From: Trema orientale
Lineage: Eukaryota; Streptophyta; Magnoliopsida; Rosales; Cannabaceae
DNA length: 64,000 bases
Direction of reading: 5' to 3'
NCBI GenBank assembly: GCA_002914845.1
Contig: JXTC01000299.1
Coordinates: 317,002 to 381,001 of the forward strand
The stretch's first letter is position 1. Every line of letters starts with the position of its first letter. The position numbers and the translations under genes are program-made. Positions 10,560 to 20,394 of the stretch are shown here, in pieces. The notes under the pieces are model-generated. The model made no database searches and was not told where the DNA came from. It saw nothing but the letters and a program-made list of their open reading frames with translations.

Positions 10560-12488
10560 TAATCTATGAATTCTATTATGATTTGTTGTATTATTAAAAT
10601 TTGAAATTAGATAATAAAATCCACATGTCAAGTAGTAAGATTTGAAAATGAAAAAGTCAAAGTAAACTTACCTAATTAATGAAATAAATTCATTTTGAAA
10701 TAGTAATTACAACATTATCATTTGTTTGTCATTTTTAACGAACCACACCAATCTTAAAAATGAATGACACGTATCAAATCTAGATGAATTAATAATAATA
10801 ATAATAATAATAATGATTTCTGAATTATACATATTGTACCACCTTGTTTCTAAAACTTTTAACTTGCATAATAATGGTCCACGAATTATGTAATTATTGC
10901 AATAATGACTATTTTGTCTCAACAGTGTTAAATATTACAGAACATAGTTTCGAAACTGTGGTAAAAAATGAGACTCTGAATTTCCTACTTACACAGTAGA
11001 CGACCAATGCTTATACGATTATTGCAGCAATGACCATATCAAAATAGGATAACCCTATTTTGTCAAAAAGAAATGTCAATAGAGTTTAACTTGTCGTTTA
11101 CTTGTTTGGATTTAATCGATCTTTTGAGATTATGAAATTGAATGTCAAAGAGTTATCTCTTCATTTTCAATAGTGTTAGAATGATAGTAACTTTGTTAAG
11201 AGAGTTAGTGCTAGAATTGTCTAATACTTAGAGCAAAAACATACATGCATGCAAACTATGAAAAAACACATGATCGCATCATAAACGCAGCGGAAAAAAA
11301 AGAAGATTTAGGTTTTAAAATTTTACATGAAAATAGTTTTCATAACCATATTACTTGCATATATCATATACAGAATCATGTATAATACAAATCAAATCTA
11401 GATGCACAAACTCCAGAGTTGGGATTAGGGTTTACCTTTTGTAGCATGCTCCTCCTTGATCTCCTTGTAGATGATGATCAAATCTCCAACCCTAGATCTT
11501 CTTGCCCATTCTCTTGCTCTTGGTAGAAGAGATGAGTGGGCACCAAGTTGAATCCATCGTCGGAGAACGATCAAGAACACCTTCTTGATCTTTTGGAACA
11601 CCGGGACGTGAGATGAGAGTGTGAGGTTGTAGGAAACTTTTTCTCTCTCACTTAGCCTAAAAGTGGCTGAATTTCTCTCTCTCTTTCCCTCTACTTTTCG
11701 TGTAGCACTATATGTGTTACTCTGTACAGTTTTTCCTCTCATATATCTTATATTATGGGACCCAATACTGCTAACCCTAGTCCAACCAAAGTGAATACTA
11801 AGATCTTAGATTGAATTATTCCACGAATCTTGAAAGAACCTAAAGTGGCATTAATACATAGTGTCCTTACCTATTTGGTGTTCTCATCAATTCATAAGCC
11901 ATAACCTCCGATATGCCAGAGTTCACCTCTAATTTCATAGAGGTTAGTCTTTTAACAAATCAAAAGGCTATAACCCATAAAAGCAAGTCCAGCCAAATAT
12001 TAAAGATTTAGATCTACATGCTAAGAGCTAGTTTGTGGTAATATAAGAATTGAGTTACGGTACTCCAATTCTTTATATTGCCTGGTCCAGTTCAATACAC
12101 ATAACTTGTTTATGTTGTATTAGTGTTTCTATCAGAAGTCACATACTTCAATAATTTGAGATACATCATTTCGGTTGAGATAGACAAACATTACAACCTA
12201 TAGTAAATAAAGCATCTTTATTTACAGATTATGAACTAATTCATTTAGACTTAGATAAAGAAACAAGTCTCCCCATAATTAATACTTAATCATATTTGTT
12301 TCTTTATACATAAGCAAAGTTATGGAATCTTTTTCAGATAAATAAACTATTCTACTAAGATAGTTTAATCTAGCAAATATCATAATTGCATATAAGAGAA
12401 AGTTGTTTATACTCAAAAGGATAAAAATTAGAAATATGCTTTTTAGGATAAAAATTAGAAATATGCTTTTTAGGGCAAAAATCCCAAC
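10560..12488. other. Gene-free stretch with LTR-like DNA and an AAT microsatellite
   Basis: An (AAT)n tract lies at about 10789-10815. From about 11190 to 12280 the sequence has features of a decayed LTR read from the minus strand, such as 'aacgcagcggaa' and a 'gggattagggtttacc' stretch, but no clean ends. A 105-codon minus-strand frame at 11425-11742 has no recognisable domain and I do not call it a gene. Confidence 0.4.
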
Positions 12489-12639
12489 TGTTAGTACACA
12501 TGTCATTATTATACAAGTTCCGTTATAAATTGTTTAGAGCCAATTAGAATTACAATGTGCTATATATATCTGAGCTTGTACTAGTAAAATTGATCAATGA
12601 CCTTTACTCAATTTCTCGGTGAACACTTCTTTTAGTTTA

Positions 12640-15600
12640 GACTTTGTAGGTACGAAGTTTATCTCTTGTGATGTTATCTTTAATGAAAGCTCTTTTCCTT
12701 ATACCAAATCTCTTATTCATGAGTCCATACCTACTACTATGCCTACTTCTCTGCTTTCAGCTTCTCCTCTCTTCTTTCCACTAAATTTGACCTCTTCCTT
12801 CTTTACCTTCCATTCTATCACATTTTGATCAACTTGTTGATACTATTACAGCTGCTACTCTAGTGTGTTATTCTTTGCAGAATCATGACCCTACTTAGCA
12901 TCATCTCAATACTCATCCATTGGTGACCAAGGCTAAAGTCAGAGTTTCCAAACCCAAAATTTATCTGGGTAACAGAGAACTCGAGAGCATTGAAGATGCT
13001 TTTCAAAATCCTCACAGTAAGGCAACCATGACTGAAGAATTCTTAGCCTTAAAAAGGAATGAAACCTAGTCTTTGGTCCAACTGCCAATAGGAAAGCTAT
13101 AGGATGTAAATGGTCTACAAAGTCAAAGAGAATCATGATAGAAGTTGTTTTGGGGTATTCCTGAATTTTGAAATTAACCCTTATGCATAGTTTAGTACTA
13201 ATTAGGCATATGATTAGCAAGACTTAAGCAAGCTTTATGGAACTACATGTAGCATGGAATAAACGACACAAGCTCAAGAAAACTACATGTAGTATGGCCC
13301 AAACTACATGTTGTTTAAGCCTCCTTCATGTATGCTCGAACTACAAGCCGTTGGAGCCAAATCACACGTCACTTAGAGGAAAACTGCACGTCATTTGGAG
13401 CTTTTTCCTTCGTATATAAGCTGCCAATCTCCAAGCACAAGCGGCCTGATGGTTTTAGATAATGCTAGAAGGCTCTAGAAGTTTCCAACTTGTGCCCTAA
13501 GGCCTTATAGTTCAAGTGCAAGCTGCTAAGAGTTCTAGAAAGCTCCAGAAAGTCCCAACTTGTTGTATAAGCTCTTGTAGCTTAAGATGGCTTGGCCAAT
13601 AGCTAGCTACCATCTCATCCCTTGTAGCTTAAGTTCTCTTGCATTACAAGGCATAATTCGCCTATAAATAGAGGTGTACCTCTCACTTGTAAAAACATTC
13701 AGCTCCTAAGCTCAAGAACATTAATTCATTCATTCTTCTTCTTAATACAAAGAGCTTTCCCTGTTCTCTTAACTATTCTCTTTCTCTTTTTCTCTTTTAT
13801 TGTTCTTATTATCATTGTTCTTGTTTTTGTTTGCTCTTGTTCTTGTCTCTAATCCGAAGCTCCTAAGCTTCTTGTTCTAGCTCTATTTCGCGGCTATTCT
13901 CACATCACAACTTCTCGGGTTCTTCCTTTCCAAGCTGTGGTCATCCTTTGGTCCTCTTAACATCTTGTTATGTTCATTCAATCCCAAGCTATGTTCTCAT
14001 TTACTTTGCATCTTTGGTTTAATTCATATTGATTTGCATGTTCATGCATTTATAGAATTTAGCTACTAAAGATTGTCATATCTCTAAATTCATATATAGG
14101 CTTAAGTATATTTGCATGTCTCTACTTTTAATCTTACTAAGGCCATATCTTAGTACTTATTGTTCTTGGCCCATTAGCTTCTTCATGTATTTGCATCTTT
14201 TAATTACATTTATACCACTTTTCAATTATATTATTATTTTTGTATTAATTTTTCTATTAACTTGTTACACAAGTTTTCTTGTGTGCAATATTTAATTCTT
14301 ACACTCCAGTGATTTGTGAGCACCGAGCTACTATTCTCAAACTCCGTGTTTGACCTATGGCACATGTTCGGAATTTTGTGTTCTTTCCCTCATTTATTCA
14401 GTTATCTAATCTTAATTGATATTATGGTCAGTTTATTCGCCTCCGTCAACTAGTTCTCTTTATTATTACTACACTATTATTGCTATATTATTCCTATTCT
14501 GTAAGTCTGTTATCCTTGCAACCTAAGGACACCGTGGGAAATATTGTTCATTTTGACGACCACCTATCGGGACTTTGATACACTGTGACAGTATTATGAT
14601 AGCACTTCGATTTTACTTATGTCATCTTCATTATTATTATATTATTCTGTGTACATTAAATGAGTCATTCCTACAATCTTCAATATGGCAAGGATGCCAT
14701 GGGAAGTGTTGATTTTTATTTCAATCGTCCACAGACTTCGATACGTGGCACATATTATAATGACCCTTTCTGTATATACCTTGTAATCTAATCATCTTTA
14801 TCTTGATTATTGTTTACTTTGTTTTAATTAATAACAAGTCTCACTAATTAATCAAAGCACGAGGTCCAACCCCGAACAGAAGTATTTAAAGGTACAAAGC
14901 TCGGCTTATAGCTAAGAGCTTTCTTCAGACTGTAGGATTTGACTTTACAGAGACATTTAGCCTAGTTGCTAAGTCAACTACTATTCGTATTTTATTAATT
15001 ATGGCCTTTTCTCGTGGGTGGTGTATTCCCTAACTCATTTTTAATAATGCATTTCTCAATAGAATCTTACAAAATGACGTATATTTGCAGCAACTTCCTA
15101 GATTTGTTTCGTCTAATTCAAGTGATTTAGTCTACATATTGTATAAAGCACTCTATGGACTCAAATAATCTTTTATAGCCTGGTTTGAAAAATTACATTT
15201 TGCTCTTATTAATCTTGGATTTTATTTTGCTAAGTCAGACCAATCACTCTTTATCATGATCACTTCATATCACTCTACCTTAATATTGGTTTATGTAGAT
15301 AATATACTCATCATTGGTAGCAGTTCTAATAATTTTATTGAGTCGATCCCTCAGATGAACAATGAGTTCGCTTTAAAAGACCTTGGTGAACTAGTCTATT
15401 TTCTTGGGATCAAGTGAAGCCCATAACAGAAATACATTACTGATTTACTTTATAAAGCAAAGACGCAAAATGCTAACAACTTGCCTATACCTATGATGAG
15501 TAATGAAAAGCTCTCTGCATTTGGGAGTGATCCAGTGCAAAATGTTCAGCTTTACAGGAGTATAGTAAGAGCTTTGCAGTATGCTACAATTACAAGACTT

Positions 15601-16200
15601 GAGATCTCTGTTTATCACATCATGCAAAATTCATTGGAGAGTCATTGGAAAGCTGTCAAGAGGATTTTAAGGTATCTTAGAGGGATATTGGACTATTGTC
15701 TTCATCTACGAAAGAGTGACGATTTGAGTCTTGTTAGGTACTATGATGTAGATTGTGCATCACACCCTAATAATATGAGGTCCACCTATGGAATTTGTGT
15801 TTATCTTGGCTCTAATTTGGGTGCTTGCCAATCAAAGAAACGATATATTGTTTCAAGATACAGTACAGAGGTTGAATACATGAGCCTAGTACACTTGGTG
15901 GCTAAAATGACTTTGATACAGTCATTATTATCTAAACTGCAAGTTCCATAGCTTAAGATACCATTATAAGGTGTGACAGCCTGAGCACAATTATGTTAGC
16001 TGCTAATTCTATACTTCATGCAAGAACAAAGCATACAGAGGAGGCCAGCTTCTTTGTAAGAGAGAAAGTGGTTCAAAAGAAGCAGGAGGTCAGACATGTA
16101 CCTTCTCAAGATCAAACAGTCGATATACTCACTAAAGCTCTTACTGCAACTAGGTTCTTGTCAATTTGAGACAAACTCAGAGTAGAGAAATTAGCTACTT
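12640..16200 (+). pseudogene. Copia polymerase remnant (RT and RNase H), interrupted
   Basis: Fragments in order are a FISCDVIFNESSFPY region (12655-12700), then ALKRNET and GKAIGCKW (about 13045-13120), the start of reverse transcriptase. After the solo LTR, RYKARLIAKSF (about 14890) and DFTETFSLVAK continue it. The polymerase motif is LVYVDNILI near 15290, with Asn where the second Asp of YVDD is expected. The RNase H part (15481-15951) ends with SKKRYIVSRYSTEVEYMSL. SLRGDV at about 16200 is the usual C-terminal end of copia polyproteins. Several stops (for example 15015, 15165 and 15416) and the 1.7-kb insertion make it non-functional. Confidence 0.85.
13146..14878. mobile_element. 1.73-kb solo LTR nested in the copia polymerase, 5-bp target duplication
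   Basis: The element starts TGTTTTGGGGT and ends ACCCCGAACA, so the termini form a short inverted repeat of the TG...CA type. The pentamer gaagt flanks it at 13141-13145 and 14879-14883. Removing the element and one pentamer rejoins the copia reading frame (NHDRSI, stop, RYKAR), which matches the usual NPDGSIERYKAR arrangement. A TATA-like cctataaatagagg near 13660 and a following CT-rich tract fit an LTR promoter and transcript start on the + strand. No coding sequence is present, so it is a solo LTR left by LTR-LTR recombination. Confidence 0.88.
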
Positions 16201-16306
16201 TGAGTTTGAGGGGAGATGTTGAGAAGTTTTCTAAGAGAGCAAGTACATGTGTCAATAATTATTGTACGTGTTCTAGTATAAATCTGTTAGAGTCAATTAG
16301 TATTAC

Positions 16307-16828
16307 TGTTGTGCACAGTTTTATCCAACTGCTTGAAGAAAAGGCTAACTCGTTCGAAGTTGGTCGATTCGAGTATTCTATACTTGCTCGGGGGACGAGC
16401 TGCTCGGGGGACGAGCTACCCCTAGCTCGAGAATCATAACGCGATCAGGTTGACCTCTGCGATATCCATAGGTAGTTTTAGGGAATCAAATTCAAATCTC
16501 CATAAATTAAGATATTTCTTGATTTTATGGGATTAATATAATTTAAATTTGAATATTTAGTTCCCATATCTATTTAGATCCTATTTGGCCTATGAATTAA
16601 GGGGGTAGGCTAGAACAAGAGATCGGACCCTCTAGTATCTAGAATAATCAATAATAATATTACTATAGTGAACATAAGCTCTTCTTCGAAAGAAATAATC
16701 GATAATAATATTGACTATAGTAGAATTAAGCTCTTCGAAAAGCTAAACTACATTAAAATTCTTGTGTCGTTTATCTATTTTATTATCATTTTTTTCTCTC
16801 ATTGTTATACCGGATTTTGGCATCAACA
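16307..16828. mobile_element. 522-bp solo LTR nested in the right copia LTR, 5-bp target duplication
   Basis: The ends are TGTTGTGCAC and GGCATCAACA. The pentamer attac lies directly outside, at 16302-16306 and 16829-16833. The left copia LTR has the uninterrupted sequence 'caattagaattacaatgtgc' at the same place, so the left LTR is the empty site. Inside are a tandem 'gctcgggggacgagct' palindromic motif (about 16386-16420) and two related 'aataatc.ataataatatt' blocks. It is non-coding. Confidence 0.9.
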
Positions 16829-17918
16829 ATTACAATGTGCTATATATACTTGAGCTTGTACTGGTAAAACCAATCAATGAAAGCCTTTATTCAATTTCTC
16901 AGTAAACACTTCTTTTAGTTTCTATTTTTTTTTACTAATAAATAGTATAGCATATGATAAATTTAAAAGCTAATACAATCCACTAACAAAAGTCACTGAT
17001 CTTACACGAATGGTGGAACTTATGTCTAATTTTCTAGTAGTAGTATTTTTTTTTTTTTTTTTGTTACGAGGATTCTAACTAAACGCAGAATGCAGAATAC
17101 AGTCATGGAATGGAATCAAAGCTCACAGAGGGCAAGTCCGCAAGACACATGACACATATATAAGCGGAATACGAAAAAAGCCATACGCATACATTATTTT
17201 TCAAGTCGGATAGGATTCTAGATTAAATAAAAAAAAGAGAATACACATTTGAGATTTTTATAATATTTAATTTATTAAAATTTTAATGTACTGTAGTAAC
17301 CAAAATTTTAAGCTACGTAATAATGTAGTAGAGAGTCATGTACTGACCGAATCTTCCCTATTGCTTCAGCCCTTCGTGTACTTCTCTATTAAATTGGTTT
17401 GTTGTCTAAATTCTCCGACAGTGGGGAACTGAGGAAGAATTGTTTTTTGGGCATGCTCGACCACATTGTTCCTTAAAATAATACTTTCCTAATACTAATC
17501 ATGTTTAATTTTTTAATGTCTAATATTAAAAAAAACGAATAAATTATTCATTGTTAATTTCCCTAATATAAAACTACTTCCCAACCTTTTGGCTAACCAT
17601 ATATTAAACACAATCATCAAAAAATGAACAAAAATGGTGTGCTTTGAATTTCAAAATTTTGAAATTGAAGAACAAATCAAACTCCAATTTAGTTGGTTTC
17701 TTAATCATTCCTTATTTCGTTTCCTCTTTCCTTTGGTCTTTGGTGACACTAGACGAGGGAGAGGAAAAGGAAGAGGAACCAAAGCGTCAAATCTCCCTTA
17801 ATTACTCGTCATCATCCCCAGACTCCACATAAGATAAACCCACCCAAAAAAACCATTTTCCCATAGAGAAAAATGTTCCAACACATAAGATATTGAAATC
17901 TCTCAACCCAATTCTGCT

Positions 17919-18032
17919 ATGGTACGCCACCATCGCCGGCGCAATTTAGCACCACCGCCACAGCCACCACCAAGAGAGCTCTCCTATCTGTCCGTACACC
18001 CATGTGCAAGTCCAAGAGGAGCACCAACGTAA
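17919..18032 (+). CDS. Upstream ORF overlapping the start of pseudokinase gene 2 (37 codons)
   Basis: The ATG lies 83 bases upstream of the main start and in another frame. The product begins MVRHHRRRNLAPPPQPPPRE and runs past the main ATG, ending at 18032. Its first ten codons match the upstream ORF of copy 1 except for two residues. Because it overlaps the main start, translation of it would be expected to lower use of that start. This is inferred from position only. Confidence 0.4.
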   Translation: MVRHHRRRNLAPPPQPPPRELSYLSVHPCASPRGAPT

Positions 18033-19390
18033 TCGAACCCACCACCACCAAGATCACCAAACCCCAAGCCTCAGGATCGCCTCCGGTCCGAGATCCGCCG
18101 CCGCCGTGGTCTTCGTCGGTCGGAGAACCGCCGTCGTCGAACGCCTTCTCCAGCAACCGGACCGTTTCGAGCGACAGAGGATCGTCGTACGCCTCCGACT
18201 CGAGCTCCACCTCTCGCGCCGGGATCAAAGCCTCGTTACCGGAGAATCCCTACATCTACGAGTTCTCCGAGATCTCCTCCGCCACCGCGAACTTCCGGAA
18301 CCGATTCCCCCCCTCTCCTTCTTCGTCGTCGTCGTCGTCGGCGGTGGCGGCTTGGCGTTGCTCCCTGCGCGGGAAGGAGGCGATCGTGTTCCAGCGCAAG
18401 TTTCGGCGGCCGGTAGAGCTCAAGCTCCGGCTCTCGACGATCTGCCGGAGCCACCACAGCAGCTTGATCAAGCTCCTCGGCGTGTCCGTGTCCGGGAGCT
18501 ACATCTACCTCGTGTACGAATTCGTTCAGGGAGCGAACCTCGCCGATTGCCTCCGGAACCCTAGAAACCCTAGCTTCACGATCCTCTCGACCTGGCTCTC
18601 GCGGATGCAGGTCGCGACGGACCTCGCTCACGGCCTCGATTACATCCACCATTGCTCCGGCTTGAGGTACAATTTCGTCCACAACCACATCAAGAGCTCC
18701 AGCGTCGTCGTCGCCGAAGTCGTCTCCGGCGCCGACAGACCGTCGGTGAAGGCGAAGATCTGCCACTTCGGGACCTCGGAGCTCTGCGGCGAGACCGAGG
18801 CCGAGATCGAGGGCGAAGTCACCGACTCGGAGAGTTCCAGAGAAATCGAGAGCGAAATCATCGCCGCCGCCGCCATTAGAGCCGATGGTAGGAGCAGCAC
18901 GAGGAGTAGTATGAAGAAATCGAGGAGTCGGGCCGTGAAGGTGGAGGGGAGGAGGGGCTACATGGCGCCGGAGTTTCAGTTCACCGGGATTCCGACTCAG
19001 AAATGCGACGTCTACGCCTTCGGAGTCGTGATTCTGGAGCTTCTCTCCGGGGAGGAGCCGTTGAAGTACAGGGTAGAGGAAGGTGGTACGGACGGCGGTG
19101 GTGGTGGTGGTGGTTACAGGCGCGTGAGTGTGATCGAGACGGCGCGTGCGGCGGTGGAAGGCGGGGAGTTGAGGAAGTGGGTCGATCCGAGGCTGAAGGA
19201 CTCGTACCCGGTCGAGGTGGCGGAGAGGATGATTCAGGTCGGGTTGGATTGTGTGGAAGAGGATCCGGATAAGAGGCCGGATATGGGTCGGGTTGCAGTG
19301 TTGGTTTCAAAGCTGTTTTTAGAGTCCACGAATTGGGCGAAGAAGATTGGGATTCCTACTGATTTTTCAGTCTCCTTGGCTCCTCGTTAA
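18002..19390 (+). CDS. Receptor-like cytoplasmic pseudokinase, tandem copy 2
   Basis: This intronless gene encodes 462 residues and is a close paralogue of the gene at 7005. The N-terminal low-complexity region is shorter (about residues 1-80) and lacks the SSAGV repeats. The kinase-like domain begins at NPYIYEFSEISSATANF (about 82). A serine run (105-113) replaces part of the N-lobe glycine loop. HRD is HNH (227-229), DFG is HFG (255-257) and the lysine strand reads EAIVFQRKF, so it is predicted to be catalytically dead. APEF (322-325) and DVYAFG (336-341) are kept. A glycine run (363-371) lies in the C-lobe insert, and an acidic then basic segment lies between HFG and APE. It ends FSVSLAPR, probably the ancestral C-terminus. 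The coding region is much more GC-rich than its surroundings, as in copy 1. A membrane-proximal adaptor role is possible but not shown. Confidence 0.85.
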   Translation: MCKSKRSTNVIEPTTTKITKPQASGSPPVRDPPPPWSSSVGEPPSSNAFSSNRTVSSDRGSSYASDSSSTSRAGIKASLPENPYIYEFSEISSATANFRNRFPPSPSSSSSSSAVAAWRCSLRGKEAIVFQRKFRRPVELKLRLSTICRSHHSSLIKLLGVSVSGSYIYLVYEFVQGANLADCLRNPRNPSFTILSTWLSRMQVATDLAHGLDYIHHCSGLRYNFVHNHIKSSSVVVAEVVSGADRPSVKAKICHFGTSELCGETEAEIEGEVTDSESSREIESEIIAAAAIRADGRSSTRSSMKKSRSRAVKVEGRRGYMAPEFQFTGIPTQKCDVYAFGVVILELLSGEEPLKYRVEEGGTDGGGGGGGYRRVSVIETARAAVEGGELRKWVDPRLKDSYPVEVAERMIQVGLDCVEEDPDKRPDMGRVAVLVSKLFLESTNWAKKIGIPTDFSVSLAPR

Positions 19391-19920
19391 TGGTTTTAAC
19401 AAAATTAATAACTCGGATTATTCATTTTGGATTAGGAAGAGTTCAAAATTGTTCTTTTTTTAAAGATAATTTCCCTTATAAGCTTTATACCTAGGATTCA
19501 TTTGGATAATCTCTCTTAATTTTTTTTATTTTTTACATGTTTTGCATATTAATATATGTATATATGTATATATTGAATTAGAAAAGGAAACAAGAGAAGG
19601 AAAATAAACTGGAAGTTGATTTTTTGTTTTTTGTTTTTTTTTTTTTCATTTTCGTTTTAACTTTATTTGATGTCTGCATTTATAATTTTTGAGGAGAAAA
19701 TATAGGAAAAATTTTATTTGTATTGGAGTTTCACATTGATGCTAATTTTTCGTGAAACATATTTAGTCTCTTCTGATTATTTAATGCATTTTGTATTCGT
19801 AACAAATCGAGAAGGGACTATATGCCCGTTTATGTCCCAAAATTCTAACATCTATTAGAGCAAATTTTTCTTCTTTTAAGACAATGTGATTTATGTTATA
19901 TATTACTGATCATATCATTG

Positions 19921-20394
19921 TTAGCGTATACAATGTGACAATGATTTATGTGATTTATGTCACATGTTAGCTTTTCAGTGGGGATGCGTGATACATGATA
20001 CATGATATTCCCAAAAGAATAAAGAAGGGATGCATAATGTGGACATCTCTGGAGTCAAAAATGGCGCCAAGTCATGTGCAGTAGTCAGCATTTAAATGAC
20101 ACTTGGAGGAGTAAGGTATGGTCTTGGTCATATATGAGGTGGGAATTGCATGATCTGTCCATCTGGTATTTGATTCGGAGTCTAGTCAGACTAGTCACAT
20201 AAATGGACCGTTGACACCCACAACAGTCAACAAGTGATAAATTAATTTTTGTGTATTCTGAATTATAATTATTTCGAAAATTACTCTCGAAGACTCTCCT
20301 AAGACATTCCAATACTGAACCAATTAACCATAATGAAAGTGTAGAGGTTCATTTGGTCTCCAAGTACTCACACTAGACAACCATCAATTGACCA
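19921..20394. other. Gene-free AT-rich spacer
   Basis: No exon, RNA gene or element terminus is visible between the end of the segmental duplication and the inverted-repeat element. Confidence 0.5.

Larger units (their letters stand above)
12489..16920 (+). mobile_element. Decayed Ty1/copia retrotransposon with two nested solo LTRs
   Basis: The left LTR (12489 to about 12641, about 150 bp) and the right LTR (16217 to about 16920, about 177 bp once its insertion is removed) share segments such as acaatgtgctatatat and 'gagcttgtact.gtaaaa'. A purine-rich tract (gagtttgaggggaga) precedes TGTTGAGAAG at 16217. Gag, protease and most of integrase are missing: the left LTR runs straight into a late integrase-region fragment at about 12640. 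Reverse transcriptase and RNase H follow, broken by stops. A solo LTR interrupts the polymerase at 13146-14878 and another interrupts the right LTR at 16307-16828. No target duplication was resolved for the outer element. Confidence 0.85.
16950..19920 (+). repeat. Tandem segmental duplication, copy 2 (pseudokinase gene 2 with flanks)
   Basis: This is the partner of 5280-9335. It lacks the hAT-like element and the 33-bp inverted insertion, so it preserves the ancestral state at both sites. Its left edge begins within about 30 bp of the end of the copia element, so a retroelement boundary lies close to one edge of the duplicated segment. Confidence 0.85.

Noticed and set aside
11425..11742. 105-codon minus-strand frame
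   Set aside because: No domain, no paralogue in the window, and the surrounding sequence looks like a decayed LTR.
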